From: Fibrobacter sp. UBA1313
Lineage (GTDB): Bacteria; Fibrobacterota; Fibrobacteria; Fibrobacterales; Fibrobacteraceae
DNA length: 35,082 nt
NCBI GenBank assembly: GCA_002307115.1
Contig: DBTP01000058.1
Coordinates: 1 to 35,082, forward strand
Direction of reading: 5' to 3'
Positions 15,805-22,536 of the stretch are shown one piece after another. The position numbers and the translations under genes are program-made. The notes under the pieces are model-generated. The model was not told the DNA's origin. It ran no database searches and saw nothing but the letters and a program-made list of their open reading frames with translations. Every line of letters starts with the position of its first letter. The stretch's first letter is position 1.

Positions 15805-17151
15805 ATGATTTCTTGGATTTTTGAATATCCAGAATCAACCATTTTATTCTCGGTGGCTGTTGTCTGCCTGATATTATTTCTGTGGATGAAACGGGATTTT
15901 TTTAGCCCGGCAAATATTTATTGCTTTTCACAAGTGATGATGGTGGGCGTTGCTTATCTTAAGCTGAATCCGGCTATGACAGACTTTAAGCTGATCACTT
16001 GGTTATTTTGGATCGGTGGAATGTTTGCTTTTCTTACCGGATGTTGGCTTGTCAATTTGATTTGGATATCAAAGGTGGCGCCAGAAATCAAATACCCGTT
16101 GGTACTTCATCAGGATTATAATTGGAGAATTCATTTCTTTTTGAGTATGGCCGCTTTTGGTTTTTTCCTTATAGGTGTTTTTGCCATTATTTCCATTGCT
16201 GGAAATTTAATCCTTTTTACAGAATCTCCTGGTGCCTGGATGGGAAAAAATCCTCAGGTGGGGAGTTATGCTAATTATTTTTGTAGCAGTCCGATGGTGG
16301 TTGGATTGTTTGGAGTTGCTTCTTTTAAGTCCTTTAATCCGTTGCGCGGTTATCGTATCGCATCACGCATTATGGCTTTGGTTACGATTGGTTTAAGCTT
16401 TATGGCGTTTCCAAACCGAGGAACCACCTTTGTTTGTGTCGGCATTTTGTTGGTATTATATAATTATTTGCACAAAAAACTTTCTTTTGCACTCATTGGA
16501 GTGATGGCTAGTCTTCTTTTAGTGGCATTTATTGGTATTGCGCTATTACGGGGGCAGTATGGGAATGATTCTGTGGATGGTCTTGTTTTGGATGCTGCGA
16601 TAGATCTTCCTTACAAGTATGTGGCGAACAATTATTGGAATTTTGATTATGCGCTCAATCCTCCTTCCGATCGGGAAACCCATCCGTGGACTTATGGTGT
16701 AGACACATTTTTTGGCATTCTCTATTTTGTTCATGTAGGGCCTGCCCTTCGGGAGAGCAATGGCTGGGATACCGGTTATAATGAGAGTGTAGAAAAAGTT
16801 AATGGGCTGAATACGGTTAGTTATTTGTGGGATGCATACAAAGATTTTCGAGTTCCCGGCATTTTTCTGGTTCCACTGTTCTTTGGTATTGTTTTTACCT
16901 TTATATACAGAAGACTTGCGGTTTTGAAATCACCCAAAGAACTTCTATTCCATTCTATGTTTGTTTTTTGGATTCTGATGTGGAGTTTTACTACAGGATA
17001 TAAACAACCAATGTATTGGGTCTGGATGGCCTTCTTTTATTTGGTGCCCACATTATGCCAACGAAAATCGTTACCAGACGAGTCTTCTCTTACTGAGAAA
17101 AAATCCGAACAGAAAGAGAGTGATGCAAAGGTCGCCACTCAGAGTCCATAA
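15805..17151 (+). CDS. Wzy-like oligosaccharide repeat-unit polymerase (membrane protein)
   Basis: Encodes 448 residues with roughly ten to twelve hydrophobic segments and a large loop between residues about 255 and 345 (PPSDRETHPWTYGVDTFFG, NGWDTGYNESVEKVNGLNTV). That is the architecture of O-antigen or exopolysaccharide polymerases. The segment FPNRGTTFVCVGI is the kind of arginine-bearing stretch seen in this family. Sequence conservation in Wzy proteins is poor, so the call relies on topology and on its place directly after export and chain-length genes. The last 30 residues are hydrophilic and Lys/Glu/Ser-rich. The final 81 nt overlap the 3' end of the flippase gene on the other strand. 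It could alternatively be an O-antigen ligase-like protein. Confidence 0.7.
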   Translation: MISWIFEYPESTILFSVAVVCLILFLWMKRDFFSPANIYCFSQVMMVGVAYLKLNPAMTDFKLITWLFWIGGMFAFLTGCWLVNLIWISKVAPEIKYPLVLHQDYNWRIHFFLSMAAFGFFLIGVFAIISIAGNLILFTESPGAWMGKNPQVGSYANYFCSSPMVVGLFGVASFKSFNPLRGYRIASRIMALVTIGLSFMAFPNRGTTFVCVGILLVLYNYLHKKLSFALIGVMASLLLVAFIGIALLRGQYGNDSVDGLVLDAAIDLPYKYVANNYWNFDYALNPPSDRETHPWTYGVDTFFGILYFVHVGPALRESNGWDTGYNESVEKVNGLNTVSYLWDAYKDFRVPGIFLVPLFFGIVFTFIYRRLAVLKSPKELLFHSMFVFWILMWSFTTGYKQPMYWVWMAFFYLVPTLCQRKSLPDESSLTEKKSEQKESDAKVATQSP

Positions 17152-18309
17152 CGGAATAAGACGAAAGTTATCGGTTTGGGATAGCATTCCAAACAGTATT
17201 ACAATGTTAAGCATCCCACATCCAGACACAATAGCAACATAGGTCCAGATTTTTTTTTGCTTGAGTAGCGAAGAAATCATCGACATTCTTGCTGCCTGAA
17301 ATATCAATGACAATGTCAGAAGTTGGAGACAGAATGCGCTTGTGTCCAAGAGAGAATCTGTCCACAAGACTGCAAAAAAGAACAAGTGAAGTATAAATTT
17401 GGGGAATAGTAAAAGAGGGCTACACACTAGAGTGATAAAAAGTGTGAAGAAAAGAATTTCACGGGTATGTAATTGAGATTCGCGGCTTTCGTGTTGCGAA
17501 ATAAGTGTTGATGATATAAAGTAAACCATAAACCCGGAAGCAAGAACAATAAGTTTGTGACTAAAATTATAAGCGCCCAGAAAATCAGGGGGGGCAAAAA
17601 TATCGGCAGCATACAAACCGACGGGAAGATAGGCAAAACTGGCAAGGCTCGCTAGTGCAAAAGGAAAGGCCTTATTTAAGATAAGTTTGACAAAGAGCAA
17701 ACTCCGTTTTGTGAACATAAAAATACGTTTAGAAAAAGCAGAGCGAACGCCAAAACCCCATGCCGGAAGTGCTGCGAGTACCATAGCGAGAGCAATAAAT
17801 TCAATACGCTGTAATTGAAGATAGAGAAGCGCAAAGCTCATAATACAGGTGTAGGAAATGGTATGAAGTATTTTAGACGCAAGAAAACGTTTCCAAAATT
17901 TACCACAGAGAAAATACCAGTCAAAAAAGGCATGCTGAAAAATCAGACCAATGGCAAGAATCAATTCACCATAGAACGCAGGGTGATGTCTGCGAATGGT
18001 GAATGCGAATAGGCACATCAAAAGCATGGCTGCAAAAGCTAAAAGGAATCGTAATTGAAATACTTGAGCAAGAAGCCGACCTCGACTTGCTCTTTGTCCG
18101 AAAAAAGCAAGAATCAGAGTGGCAGTACCAAAATCAGCGAGAGCACAAAAAATGAGATAATCACTTTGAAGAATTCCCAGATAGCCAAAATGAATAGCTC
18201 CGAGGTTACGTGCCATGAAATTATTGATAAAAAATGTGGCGCACTGAATGAGAAAATTCACCGCAGAGATGAAAATCCCAATATGAATATTTTTGCGCAA
18301 ATTTGACAC
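17071..18309 (-). CDS. Wzx-like polysaccharide flippase (start uncertain)
   Basis: The minus-strand frame is rich in hydrophobic helices and matches the Wzx/MATE-type flippase pattern, with an N-terminus of the form NLRKNIHIGIFISAVNFLIQ followed by NNFMARNLGAIHFGYLGILQS. Such proteins move lipid-linked repeat units across the inner membrane. The frame stays open to 18585, but those extra codons would run head-on into the methyltransferase gene. GTG 18309 gives a classical flippase N-terminus and 412 residues. TTG 18300, TTG 18387, ATG 18516 and ATG 18585 are alternatives, and none has a good SD. The gene is visibly AT-rich and opposite in direction to its neighbours, overlapping the polymerase by 81 nt at the 3' end. 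These features suggest separate acquisition or rearrangement. Function is inferred from topology and context. Confidence 0.75.
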   Translation of the reverse strand: MSNLRKNIHIGIFISAVNFLIQCATFFINNFMARNLGAIHFGYLGILQSDYLIFCALADFGTATLILAFFGQRASRGRLLAQVFQLRFLLAFAAMLLMCLFAFTIRRHHPAFYGELILAIGLIFQHAFFDWYFLCGKFWKRFLASKILHTISYTCIMSFALLYLQLQRIEFIALAMVLAALPAWGFGVRSAFSKRIFMFTKRSLLFVKLILNKAFPFALASLASFAYLPVGLYAADIFAPPDFLGAYNFSHKLIVLASGFMVYFISSTLISQHESRESQLHTREILFFTLFITLVCSPLLLFPKFILHLFFFAVLWTDSLLDTSAFCLQLLTLSLIFQAARMSMISSLLKQKKIWTYVAIVSGCGMLNIVILFGMLSQTDNFRLIPLWTLSGDLCITLFLFGFFLSKRRLVW

Positions 18310-18447
18310 ATAGGCAAAATAGCTGTTTTTATACGCAAAAAGAAAAGCGATAAAAAAATGAAGCCTCTTTTTTGATGGGGATTCCAAAACAAAATAGATG
18401 AGACATAAATATAGGCTGCTGTTTTTAGTTTTTATATATTTCAAAAT
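18310..18447. promoter_or_regulatory. AT-rich divergent intergenic region
   Basis: About 138 nt between the proposed flippase start (minus) and the methyltransferase start (plus). On the + strand TTTTTATATATTTC (18429-18442) resembles the T-rich motif seen before other units. On the minus strand CTATATTTATG near 18415-18405 is a possible -10-like site. No hairpin or operator-like repeat stands out. The extent depends on the chosen flippase start. Confidence 0.35.
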
Positions 18448-19143
18448 ATGGGTAAATTGCAAGGCCAGAGTTCTTTTTTTGTTGCGGGTCCACCAGCGGT
18501 TCCAGGCGAGGCTCATGAACCGATCATTCGTTTTATACTGAAAGAAATACAGGGAAATACGGTTTTGGATATTGGTGGCGGACAAGGGGCTTATGCTTTA
18601 GAACTCCGCAAGGCTGGTTATCGGCCTGTGGTCGTTGATGTGGATAAGAGCGCCTTGGCTGTGGCCGCTCAGAATGGATTAGAAGTTCGTGCCGTGACTC
18701 CTGATGAAGCACTTGGCGAAAATGTTGCCGATACGGTGATTCTCATTGAAGTGTTGGAACATGTGGTGGATCCGTCTCTTTTCTTGCAGTCGGCAATAAG
18801 GGCTGCAAAAAAACGCGTAATTTTTACGCTCCCTTGCACGGATAATTTTGTCCAGCTCTTTCAGATGGGCCTTTCCTATGCTCATATAGCGGTTTCGGAT
18901 CATTTGCACCATTTTTCGGAGAATGAGCTGAAATCTTTACTTGCCCAGTTATCATGCGAATATCGTTTGGAAAAAGGGGACTTTTTATTTCCCCATGCTT
19001 CTATGTTTCCCTTAAGTAATTCAATGCGATGGCCTCTGTTAGGTAAGCTTTGTATGCTCCCTTTGCGCGTTTTGAACCGTTTGGGAGGGGTTCAAAAATC
19101 GATTCCTTCTCGGTTTTATGGGGTGATTGATGTGACAGAGTAA
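18448..19143 (+). CDS. Class I SAM-dependent methyltransferase
   Basis: Encodes 231 residues. Motif I of the Rossmann-fold methyltransferases is clear (VLDIGGGQGAYA, residues 39-50). It is followed by an acidic residue at the end of strand 2 (VVVDVDKSALAVA) and the motif IV/post region ILIEVLEHVVDP, then KKRVIFTLPC and HLHHFSENELKSLL. The last pattern is common in methyltransferases that act on small molecules or on sugar, lipid or quinone intermediates. The substrate cannot be read from sequence. Its position next to polysaccharide genes makes sugar or glycolipid methylation possible, but it may be independent. ATG 18448 has no SD and stands only a few bases after a -10-like string, so translation may be leaderless. 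Confidence 0.8.
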   Translation: MGKLQGQSSFFVAGPPAVPGEAHEPIIRFILKEIQGNTVLDIGGGQGAYALELRKAGYRPVVVDVDKSALAVAAQNGLEVRAVTPDEALGENVADTVILIEVLEHVVDPSLFLQSAIRAAKKRVIFTLPCTDNFVQLFQMGLSYAHIAVSDHLHHFSENELKSLLAQLSCEYRLEKGDFLFPHASMFPLSNSMRWPLLGKLCMLPLRVLNRLGGVQKSIPSRFYGVIDVTE

Positions 19144-19183
19144 GCCCTAAAATCAATTAATTGATAAATTATGCAGAGAAAGT

Positions 19184-19214
19184 AAAAAAGGGTCGATGAG
19201 TTGGGCCTTTTTTT
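19184..19214 (+). terminator. Probable intrinsic terminator after the methyltransferase
   Basis: AAAAAAGG (19184-19191) can pair with CCTTTTTT (19206-19213). The inner part of the stem is imperfect and the loop is about 8 nt. The T-run at 19208-19214 follows. It separates the methyltransferase gene from tRNA-Leu. The stem is A:T-rich, so strength is uncertain. The T-run also forms part of a promoter-like motif for the tRNA. Confidence 0.6.
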
Positions 19215-19222
19215 GTATTTTT
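19208..19222 (+). promoter_or_regulatory. T-rich promoter-like motif before tRNA-Leu
   Basis: TTTTTTTGTATTTTT lies 14 nt before the mature 5' end of the tRNA. It matches the string before the polysaccharide operon almost base for base. If GTATTT is a -10-like element, transcription would start roughly 5-10 nt before the tRNA. Inferred from recurrence only. Confidence 0.35.
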
Positions 19223-19235
19223 GGGCTTCGAATAA

Positions 19236-19316
19236 GCGAGAGTGGCGGAATTGGCAGACGCACCAGACTTAGGATCTGGCGCCTTTGGCGTGAGGGTTCG
19301 ACTCCCTCCCCTCGCA
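19236..19316 (+). tRNA. tRNA-Leu (anticodon UAG)
   Basis: An 81-nt class II tRNA. The anticodon arm is CCAGA-CTTAGGA-TCTGG with anticodon TAG at 19270-19272, reading CUN leucine codons. The long variable arm CGCC-TTT-GGCG and the T-arm GAGGG-TTCGACT-CCCTC are perfect. The acceptor pairs GCGAGAG with CCCTCGC, leaving an A-C mismatch at the sixth pair. The discriminator is A and the following bases are TCA, so CCA is not encoded and must be added by the nucleotidyltransferase. No strong terminator separates it from tig, so the two may share a transcript. Confidence 0.95.
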
Positions 19317-19355
19317 TCATCGAAAGATGTAACAGTTTTTTATTACGGAGATTTC

Positions 19356-20615
19356 ATGACCGTTTCCATTAAAGAAACAAGCGCTACCGTCCGCACATTA
19401 GACGTGACATTGCCTCAGGATTCCCTTACGGTTCCTTTTGAAAAGAAGCTTTCCAAGTACAGGAAAGAAGTCACCATTAAAGGGTTTCGCCCTGGTCAAG
19501 TGCCGAAGGCGATGATTCTTGCGCGTTTTGGTGATATGATCCGCCAGGAGGCGATCGATGAGGTATTGAACCAGACGATCACGGAAGAATTGAAAAAAGC
19601 GAATATCAACCCCGTCACCCGATTGAAGATTGAAAACTTCAAGGATGATAAGGAACATGATATCACTTTTACGGCGATCGCGGAAGTGGATCCTGACATC
19701 GATATTCAGGGTTATGAATCCTTGGGTATTACCGTGCCGGATACGATGATTGATGGTGCTGAAGTGGATTCCGAAATTAAGCGTATGATGCAAATGTGGT
19801 CCAAGGACGCGTCTGTGGATCGTGCGGCAGCGAAGGGCGATGTCGTCGTTGGCAATTACGTTGACGTGATTATCGATGGTGAAAAGAAAGAGATGCCGGA
19901 AGAACGTGAATTCCGTTCTTTGCTCGGTGAATCGGCGTCCCCAGGATTTGATGAAGGTCTCATGGGTGCAAAGAAGGGTGACAATAAGGTCATTGACTTT
20001 GTGTACCCAGCGGATCATAAGGACGAAGCCTATCGTGGTAAAAAAGCTGAATTCAAGGTGGAAGTCACCGATATCCGTGAAATTGTGCCCCCAACCATGG
20101 ATGAAGGTTTCTTTGAACAAGTGGGCGTGAAAGATGAGGCTGAACTCCGCACAAATATTCAGGAAAGTATTGCCAGTAACAAGAAGCAGACGGTCAGGAA
20201 TAAGGCGGTCAATGAAGCGATTGATAAGTTGATCGAAATGAATCCGTTTGACGTTCCTCATGGGCGTGTTATTGATCTTATCAAGTACAGCCTCAAGCAG
20301 CATGCGGAAAATAAAGAGGAAGAAATAGAACCCACCGAGGAACAACTCAAAACATTAAGTCCGGAAGCCGTTCACGAGATTAAGAAACATCGCATTTTGG
20401 ACTTTATTGCCAATAAAGAAAAGTTGAAAGCAAGTCAGGCGATGGTGGATGCTCGTTTGCATGAAATGGCATTTTCCTATCATGTTGATTTTGAATCTTT
20501 GAAGGGCCACTTCCGTCAGACGGGCCGCATTGTAAGCCTTCGCGAAGAACTTCGCATTGAGGCCGCTGCGGACTTTATCGTGGGCATTCGTCCAGTAACA
20601 GAAGAAGTTAAGTAG
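19356..20615 (+). CDS. tig: Trigger factor (ribosome-associated chaperone, PPIase)
   Basis: Encodes 419 residues. The start is ATG 19356, 5 nt after GGAG (19347-19350). An upstream in-frame reading from 19242 would begin inside the tRNA and is an artefact. The ribosome-binding signature GFRPGQVPK is at residues 43-51 and docks on L23. The FKBP-type domain (about 155-250, with FRSLLGESASPGFDEGLMGAKKGD) and the helical C-terminal chaperone arms follow. It binds nascent chains at the tunnel exit. It heads the tig-clpP-clpX-lon order found in many bacteria, with clpP 17 nt downstream. Confidence 0.96.
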   Translation: MTVSIKETSATVRTLDVTLPQDSLTVPFEKKLSKYRKEVTIKGFRPGQVPKAMILARFGDMIRQEAIDEVLNQTITEELKKANINPVTRLKIENFKDDKEHDITFTAIAEVDPDIDIQGYESLGITVPDTMIDGAEVDSEIKRMMQMWSKDASVDRAAAKGDVVVGNYVDVIIDGEKKEMPEEREFRSLLGESASPGFDEGLMGAKKGDNKVIDFVYPADHKDEAYRGKKAEFKVEVTDIREIVPPTMDEGFFEQVGVKDEAELRTNIQESIASNKKQTVRNKAVNEAIDKLIEMNPFDVPHGRVIDLIKYSLKQHAENKEEEIEPTEEQLKTLSPEAVHEIKKHRILDFIANKEKLKASQAMVDARLHEMAFSYHVDFESLKGHFRQTGRIVSLREELRIEAAADFIVGIRPVTEEVK

Positions 20616-20632
20616 TAAAAGGGAGGCTCGCT

Positions 20633-21226
20633 GTGGTAATCCCAACCATTATTGAAAATACAGGCCGTGGTGAACGCGCTTATGACATCTATTCCCGGTT
20701 GCTCAAAGAACGCATTATTTTCCTGGGCACACCGATTAATGATGAAGTGGCGAACAACGTCATGGCACAGTTGATTTTTTTGGAATATGAAAATCCTGAG
20801 AAGGATATTACTGTGTATATCAATAGTCCCGGTGGGTATGTTTCTGCGGGGCTTGCCATTTACGACACCATGCAACATATTCGCCCGAGTATTGCAACGA
20901 TCTGCATTGGTAATAGCATTTCTATGGCCGCCATATTACTTGCTGCGGGCACCAAAGGGAAACGTTATGCGCTTCCTCATTCCCGCATCATGCTTCACCA
21001 ACCCTCGGGTGCTGCGACTGGCCAATCCACGGATATTCAGATTCATGCGAAGGAAATTATTAAAACGCGCGAGACGCTTACTGAAATTATCGCGAAACAT
21101 TCTGGCCGCGATATTAATGAAGTGCGTACTAAAACAGACCGCGACTTTTATATGAGCCCGGAAGAAGCGTTAGAATTCGGCGTGATTGATGAAATTTTCA
21201 ATCCTCATAAACAAGAGGGCGTTTGA
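20633..21226 (+). CDS. clpP: ATP-dependent Clp protease proteolytic subunit
   Basis: Encodes 197 residues with a GTG start at 20633 and GGGAGG just upstream. ClpP forms the tetradecameric serine-protease barrel that works with ClpX or ClpA. The catalytic triad can be placed at S97 (GNSISMAA), H122 (IMLHQPSG) and D171 (TDRDFYMS). Other landmarks are IIFLGTPINDEVANNVMAQL, YINSPGGYVSAGLAIYDTM and EALEFGVIDEI. The usual GQAAS around the serine reads GNSIS here, a conservative variant. clpX follows with a one-base overlap (TGATG). Confidence 0.97.
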   Translation: MVIPTIIENTGRGERAYDIYSRLLKERIIFLGTPINDEVANNVMAQLIFLEYENPEKDITVYINSPGGYVSAGLAIYDTMQHIRPSIATICIGNSISMAAILLAAGTKGKRYALPHSRIMLHQPSGAATGQSTDIQIHAKEIIKTRETLTEIIAKHSGRDINEVRTKTDRDFYMSPEEALEFGVIDEIFNPHKQEGV

Positions 21227-22524
21227 TGTATAAAGGCGGCAAGAATCATCCTCAGATCGCTTGTAGCTTTTGCGGTAAACCTGCAGAACAGGTCGCAAAG
21301 TTGATTACCGGAGCAGGAGTGCACATTTGTAATGAATGTGTTTCCATGTGTTATAATCTGATGGTGGAAGAACTTGCAAAAGATGCTGCGAAGACAAGTG
21401 TAGCATCACCGGAAACGACCAAGCCGTTGCCACCCCCAACGGCAATTAAAGCGAATTTGGATCAATACGTTATTGGACAAGATGATGCGAAAACGGCGTT
21501 ATCTGTTGCCGTGTACAATCACTACAAACGCTTGCGTTATAAAGACGCCAACAAGAAAAATGGCAATGATGTAGAAGTGGAAAAATCCAACTTGCTTTTG
21601 GTAGGTCCCACAGGTTCTGGAAAAACATTGCTTGCTCAAACTCTTGCTCGATTCCTTGATGTTCCTTTTTCTATTGCGGATGCAACGGTCTTGACTGAAG
21701 CGGGTTATGTTGGCGAAGATGTGGAAAACATTCTCGTTCGTTTGTTGCAAGCTTCCGACTACAATGTTGAACGCGCAGAACATGGTATCATCTTTGTGGA
21801 TGAGATCGATAAGATTGCAAGAAAAACGGCAAATCCTTCGATTACGCGTGATGTTTCGGGTGAAGGTGTGCAACAAGGGCTTCTTAAGATCCTTGAAGGA
21901 ACCGTCGCTGCCGTGCCCCCGAAGGGCGGTCGCAAACATCCAGAACAGAATTTGGTGCATATCAATACGCGTGATATCCTGTTTATTTGTGGTGGTGCCT
22001 TTGAATCGTTGGATAAGATTATCGCTCACCGTGTGAATAAGGGTGGAATGGGTTTTGGCGCTGATATCAGAAGTGAAAGAGATACGACTTTAGGGACTCT
22101 TTTTAAACAGTTGGAACCAGATGATCTTATTCATTTTGGCTTGATCCCGGAATTGGTAGGTCGTTTGCCGGTGGCTGTGGCGTTGGATGAGCTAGATGAA
22201 CCCACGCTTTTCAAAATTTTGACAGAGCCCAAGAACGCTCTTGTGAAGCAGTTTAAAAAGTTATTTGAGATGGATGGGATTACATTGGAATTCTCCGATG
22301 ATGCTCTCACTGAAGTGGTTTCTGAAGCGATGGTTCGTAAAACAGGGGCTCGCGGGCTTCGTTCTGTGCTTGAAAAAGCTTTGCAAAAGGCTATGTTTGA
22401 ACTCCCCGGTACAGGAACGAAGAAGTTAGTGCTCACGGGAGAAATGGTTCGAAAGGGCATTTATTCCGCAGAAAAAGCAAAAAAAGCGGATTCGCATACG
22501 GTCGATAAGAAAAACGTTGCTTAA
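21226..22524 (+). CDS. clpX: Clp protease ATP-binding subunit ClpX
   Basis: Encodes 432 residues from ATG 21226. The in-frame TTG at 21223 is too close to the SD (AGAGGG, 21214-21219) and is rejected. ClpX is the AAA+ unfoldase of ClpXP. The N-terminal zinc-binding domain has C13, C16, C35 and C38. Walker A GPTGSGKT is at 127-134. The GYVGED pore loop, Walker B FVDEIDK, the RKHPEQ loop and the sensor-2 segment TGARGLR are all present. Co-transcribed with clpP and followed 12 nt later by lon. Confidence 0.97.
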   Translation: MYKGGKNHPQIACSFCGKPAEQVAKLITGAGVHICNECVSMCYNLMVEELAKDAAKTSVASPETTKPLPPPTAIKANLDQYVIGQDDAKTALSVAVYNHYKRLRYKDANKKNGNDVEVEKSNLLLVGPTGSGKTLLAQTLARFLDVPFSIADATVLTEAGYVGEDVENILVRLLQASDYNVERAEHGIIFVDEIDKIARKTANPSITRDVSGEGVQQGLLKILEGTVAAVPPKGGRKHPEQNLVHINTRDILFICGGAFESLDKIIAHRVNKGGMGFGADIRSERDTTLGTLFKQLEPDDLIHFGLIPELVGRLPVAVALDELDEPTLFKILTEPKNALVKQFKKLFEMDGITLEFSDDALTEVVSEAMVRKTGARGLRSVLEKALQKAMFELPGTGTKKLVLTGEMVRKGIYSAEKAKKADSHTVDKKNVA

Positions 22525-22536
22525 GGTTTTATTCCT

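Noticed and set aside
17815..18306. Two short + strand frames inside the flippase gene
   Set aside because: They are Lys/Asn/Ser-rich antisense readings of hydrophobic codons with no SD or domain.
18310..18585. Long N-terminal extension of the flippase on the minus strand
   Set aside because: The extra codons lie opposite the methyltransferase coding region and the AT-rich gap, contain no flippase features, and have no SD. A classical N-terminus begins near 18309.
19242..19355. Upstream in-frame extension of trigger factor beginning MAELADAPDLGSG
   Set aside because: It is the translation of the tRNA-Leu gene, a well-known artefact. The real start is ATG 19356 with GGAG just upstream.
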